From contig CAKPSA010000059.1 of NCBI GenBank assembly GCA_934183145.1, positions 1 to 7,528 of the forward strand: 7,528 nt of DNA. The letters run 5' to 3'. Numbering within the stretch: position 1 is the first letter of the stretch; every line of letters starts with the position of its first letter. Source of the DNA: an uncultured Veillonella sp. GTDB taxonomy: Bacteria; Bacillota; Negativicutes; Veillonellales; Veillonellaceae. Positions 5,011-7,528 of the stretch are shown here, piece by piece. Position numbers and translations under genes: made by a program. Below the pieces are notes generated by a model. That model did no database searches, had not been told where the DNA came from, and was given only the letters and a program-made list of their open reading frames with translations.

Positions 5011-5601
5011 ATGAACACATTAGAATGTATCAAAACTCGTCATAGTACGCGTAAATTTAAAGCAGATCAAGTATCTCGTGAGCTTATCGACCAAGTTCTG
5101 GACGCTGGTCGCCGTGCCCCATCTGGCGGTAATACACAATTAACACATTTCATGGTCATCACAAACCAAGATGTGCTCAATGAACTAGTAACACTTGTAC
5201 AAGAGGAATACGGCAAAATGCCGATTACGGAAAATACATTACCATACATGGTGAACATCATTAAAATGTCTGCGGAGGGCAAATTTGTATTTAACTATAA
5301 TGCACCAGTTCTCATCGTACTAGCGAGCCAAGCAAACTATGCGAATAACTTTGCTGATGTATCTTGTGCGATGCAAAACATGATGCTTGCTTGCAATGAG
5401 CTTGACCTTGGCAGCTGCTGGGTTAACCAAATCCGACACCTCCAAGACAACGAACGCATCCAAGCTAAAATGCGTGAACTAGGCCTAAAAGACGGTGAAA
5501 AAGTCTATGCAAGCCTTGCATTTGGCTATCCAGACTTACCAAATGGTCTCAACCGCCGCGAAATCGAGGCCAAAGGCTATCCTGTAACATACATTGATTA
5601 A
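5011..5601 (+). CDS. FMN-dependent nitroreductase family protein, 196 aa
   Basis: Nitroreductase-fold flavoproteins are homodimers that use NAD(P)H to reduce nitro compounds, quinones or flavin. The FMN phosphate-binding N-terminus is visible as RHSTRKF (10-16), followed by RRAPSGGNTQ (34-43), the usual substrate and flavin loop. Helical segment CAMQNMMLACNELDLGSCWVNQ (119-140) and FGYPD near the C-terminus complete the family signature. The length is typical and there is no export signal or extra iron-sulfur domain, so it is cytoplasmic. The C-terminus lacks the PRK-type basic tail common in the family. The ATG is fixed by GGAGG five bases upstream. It is a single gene, divergent from the ferritin-like gene and convergent with the metal ATPase. 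Its natural substrate cannot be told from sequence. Confidence 0.92.
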   Translation: MNTLECIKTRHSTRKFKADQVSRELIDQVLDAGRRAPSGGNTQLTHFMVITNQDVLNELVTLVQEEYGKMPITENTLPYMVNIIKMSAEGKFVFNYNAPVLIVLASQANYANNFADVSCAMQNMMLACNELDLGSCWVNQIRHLQDNERIQAKMRELGLKDGEKVYASLAFGYPDLPNGLNRREIEAKGYPVTYID

Positions 5602-5621
5602 TAAACACTAGAAACATCTAT

Positions 5622-5689
5622 ATCATAATATAAGTGAAGCGACCTATATCATGGAATAAGCATGGTAGTACGTAATCATAATATAAGTG
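5622..5689. repeat. 15-bp direct repeat ATCATAATATAAGTG, 53-bp period
   Basis: The same 15 bases occur at 5622-5636 and 5675-5689. The bases that follow are also related (GCGACCTATAT versus CGTAGCCTGTAT), so the unit may be an older, diverged tandem duplication of about 30 bases or more. CTATATCAT also occurs twice (5618-5626 and 5644-5652). It lies between the nitroreductase stop and the terminator, in non-coding DNA. Confidence 0.75.
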
Positions 5690-5718
5690 TCGTAGCCTGT
5701 ATTCACATATACAATAAA

Positions 5719-5780
5719 AGCGCTATCTATCCGAACACTCGTATCGAGTTTCGTTCGGAATAGATAGCGCTATTTTATTT
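5719..5780. terminator. Bidirectional terminator between nitroreductase and metal ATPase genes
   Basis: AGCGCTATCTATCCGAAC (5719-5736) pairs with 5753-5771 over 18 bp with a single bulged A. An inner ACTCG/CGAGT stem (5737-5741 with 5745-5749) closes on the loop TAT. On the plus strand it runs into ATTTTATTT and on the minus strand into TTTTATT, so it can end both convergent transcripts. Confidence 0.88.
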
Positions 5781-5791
5781 AGAATATAGTA

Positions 5792-7528
5792 TTAACCTTC
5801 AAACACACGTTTGCGAGCTGCTTTTACAAGAACGGAATCATCGTCCTCTACTACGTGATTAGATTTGTAAGCCCAACGTAAGAGTAGTGCAGAGTTAGCT
5901 ACTACGAGAAGGCTGCCACCGTTGTGAACGAGGGCGCCCCATACTGGAGACAAGGTACCAATCATAGCCAAAATGATCGCTACGAAGTTCAAAATCAAGG
6001 AGAAGGAAAGATTAATTTTAATAGTAGTCATCATGCGTTTGGACAATGCCACAAGGTGTGGGATTTCTTTGACATTATCGTTTACAAGAACGATATCCGC
6101 TGCTTCTACAGCAATGTCACTACCAACACCGCCCATGGCGATGCCTACATCAGATTTCTTAAGAGCTGGCGCATCGTTTACACCATCCCCAACCATGGCA
6201 ACGATGTTACCTTCTTGTTGCAATGTTGCTACAGTATTCATTTTATCTTCTGGCAAGCAATCAGCGATAACATTCGGTACGTTCAAACGTTTACCAATTG
6301 TTTTTGCTGTTGTACCATGGTCACCTGTTAAAAGAACAGGCATAACATGAAGATCATTCAAAGATTCTACTACGGCGCGGCTTTCACGGCGAACACGGTC
6401 AGCTAAGGCCACATAACCAGCCAATACACCATCTACAGCCACGTACACAATAGACGCACCACGGTTCAAGTGATCATGAACAGCTGCTTTCACAGAGTCA
6501 GCAATAGACACATTAGACAAGGTCATCATCGCTTCGTTACCAGCTAACACAGATTTGGCAGCTACAGTCGCTTCCAAACCTTTACCAGGAACCATACGGA
6601 AGGAATCTACGGAATCGAAGCTTTCACCATGACGAGATGTAAAACCATTCACAATCGCCTTGCCCAATGGATGCTCGGATTTAGTCTCTACAGACGCTAC
6701 CAAACGATACAATTCATCATTAGACATAGTACCCACTGTTTCAACAGCAGTCACCTCAGGCGTACCATAAGTCAATGTACCTGTTTTATCAAAGGTCATT
6801 GTATCCACCTTCGCCAAACGTTCCATAATGTTGCCGCGGCGAACGAGGAAACCGTGTTGGCTCGCATTAGAAATAGCCGCCATGATCGCAGCTGGCGTAG
6901 CCAATACAAGAGCACAAGGACAGAATACAACGAGGATAGTTACGGCGCGGATAATTTCGCCAGTCACCACATAAGTACCAACCGCTGCCAAGAGCGCAAT
7001 CACTACGATCCACGTAGCCCAACGGTCAGCGAGGCTAACGATTTTCGCATTTCCTGGATCAGTAGATTTAACGAGCTTAATCATACGTTGAATAGAGCTA
7101 TCTTCGCCTTCTTTGGTTGCGGTCATATCGAAGGCACCAAATTGATTTACCGTGCCGGAGAATACTTCGTCCCCAATCGTTTTATCTACTGGCATAGACT
7201 CGCCAGTCATAACGGATTGATCGATTGCTGTATCACCAGTCAAAATTGTGCCATCTACAGGGATTACCTCGCCTGGCAACACGCGAATTACATCGCCTAC
7301 TGTTACGATATCTGCAGGCAACACCTCTTCTTTGCCGTTACGAATAATACGTGCTGTGGTTGGCGTCAATTTAACGAGACGTTCAATACCCGCTTGCGCT
7401 TTAGATACAGTGAATTCTTCAAGCATTGCACCGAGTTGCATGATGAAAGCAATCTCTGCGGCTGCAAATACTTCACCGATGGCTACCGCCGCGATGAGCG
7501 CCAAGGATACCAAGAGGTCAGCCTTTAC
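5792..7528 (-). CDS. Heavy-metal-translocating P1B-type ATPase, N-terminus beyond window edge
   Basis: 578 residues of a metal-exporting P-type ATPase are visible; the reading frame is open to the right edge, so the first membrane helices and any N-terminal metal-binding domain are missing. In order: a membrane helix, the actuator motif TGES (7196-7207), the transport-site motif CPC (6914-6922) in VVFCPCALVLATP, the phosphorylation site DKTGT (Asp at 6788-6790), the P1B-specific HP of SEHPLGKAI (6668-6673), the hinge GDGVNDAP (about 6165-6190), and two last helices ending in HNGGSLLVVANSALLL. CPC shows a soft or transition metal ion is moved. The final helix lacks the Asp of ZntA-type zinc/cadmium pumps and the MxxSS of copper pumps, so the metal is left open. 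A TTG at 7511-7513 sits within the helix and is not a start. The 3' end is shared with the bidirectional terminator. No metal regulator gene is visible. Confidence 0.93.
   Translation of the reverse strand, partial: VKADLLVSLALIAAVAIGEVFAAAEIAFIMQLGAMLEEFTVSKAQAGIERLVKLTPTTARIIRNGKEEVLPADIVTVGDVIRVLPGEVIPVDGTILTGDTAIDQSVMTGESMPVDKTIGDEVFSGTVNQFGAFDMTATKEGEDSSIQRMIKLVKSTDPGNAKIVSLADRWATWIVVIALLAAVGTYVVTGEIIRAVTILVVFCPCALVLATPAAIMAAISNASQHGFLVRRGNIMERLAKVDTMTFDKTGTLTYGTPEVTAVETVGTMSNDELYRLVASVETKSEHPLGKAIVNGFTSRHGESFDSVDSFRMVPGKGLEATVAAKSVLAGNEAMMTLSNVSIADSVKAAVHDHLNRGASIVYVAVDGVLAGYVALADRVRRESRAVVESLNDLHVMPVLLTGDHGTTAKTIGKRLNVPNVIADCLPEDKMNTVATLQQEGNIVAMVGDGVNDAPALKKSDVGIAMGGVGSDIAVEAADIVLVNDNVKEIPHLVALSKRMMTTIKINLSFSLILNFVAIILAMIGTLSPVWGALVHNGGSLLVVANSALLLRWAYKSNHVVEDDDSVLVKAARKRVFEG

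Noticed and set aside
5924..6350. Two overlapping plus-strand open frames opposite the ATPase
   Set aside because: Both are antisense to the conserved hinge region of the ATPase and encode low-complexity, unrecognisable sequences.
7511..7513. TTG as start codon of the metal ATPase
   Set aside because: The frame stays open to the window edge with family-typical residues (VKADLL) before it, there is no ribosome site, and the codon lies within a membrane helix.
1..7528. Defence island, prophage, mobile element or biosynthetic cluster
   Set aside because: All recognisable genes are ordinary housekeeping, redox or metal families in separate units; no integrase, transposase, toxin-antitoxin pair, CRISPR repeats or core biosynthetic enzyme is visible.

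Overview
The window reads as chromosomal DNA of a diderm Firmicute, most likely Veillonella or a close Negativicutes relative. This is inferred from the moderate-to-low GC coding sequence, very AT-rich intergenic gaps, strong GGAGG ribosome sites, sigma-A type promoters, and a mix of anaerobe proteins (rubrerythrin-like diiron protein, BFD-like ferredoxin, flavin nitroreductase) with a lipoprotein NagZ-type glycosidase. I could not confirm the taxon by a search. I see no phage genes, insertion sequence, CRISPR array, tRNA or rRNA.

Layout, left to right: (1) 1-758, minus, the N-terminal 252 codons of a GH3 beta-N-acetylhexosaminidase lipoprotein, cut by the left edge. (2) 991-1224, minus, a 77-residue stand-alone BFD-like [2Fe-2S] protein with a clear terminator at 854-912. 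(3) 1487-2119 and 2129-2899, minus, a tightly coupled pair: a two-domain carboxymuconolactone decarboxylase-family protein followed by an M50 site-2-protease-like membrane protein. (4) 2988-3386, minus, a small exported protein of unknown function with its own promoter and a two-hairpin leader. (5) 3547-4065, minus, an OhrR-like MarR regulator that contains no cysteine; its promoter is overlapped by palindromes resembling OhrR boxes. (6) 4284-4712, minus, a short rubrerythrin-type ferritin-like protein behind a near-consensus promoter. (7) 5011-5601, plus, an FMN nitroreductase, divergent from (6). (8) 5792-7528, minus, a heavy-metal P1B-type ATPase whose N-terminus lies beyond the right edge. 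Genes (7) and (8) converge on a long bidirectional terminator at 5719-5780.

Several genes fit redox, iron and metal homeostasis in an anaerobe: BFD-like ferredoxin, diiron protein, nitroreductase, OhrR-type regulator, CMD-fold protein and metal exporter. This is a neighbourhood of separate transcription units and I see no evidence for a single operon. The most unusual points are the cysteine-free OhrR-like regulator with its operator-like promoter, a near-identical 16-bp extended -10 promoter element in front of three genes, and a 15-bp direct repeat after the nitroreductase gene. I did not find a convincing new multi-gene system.
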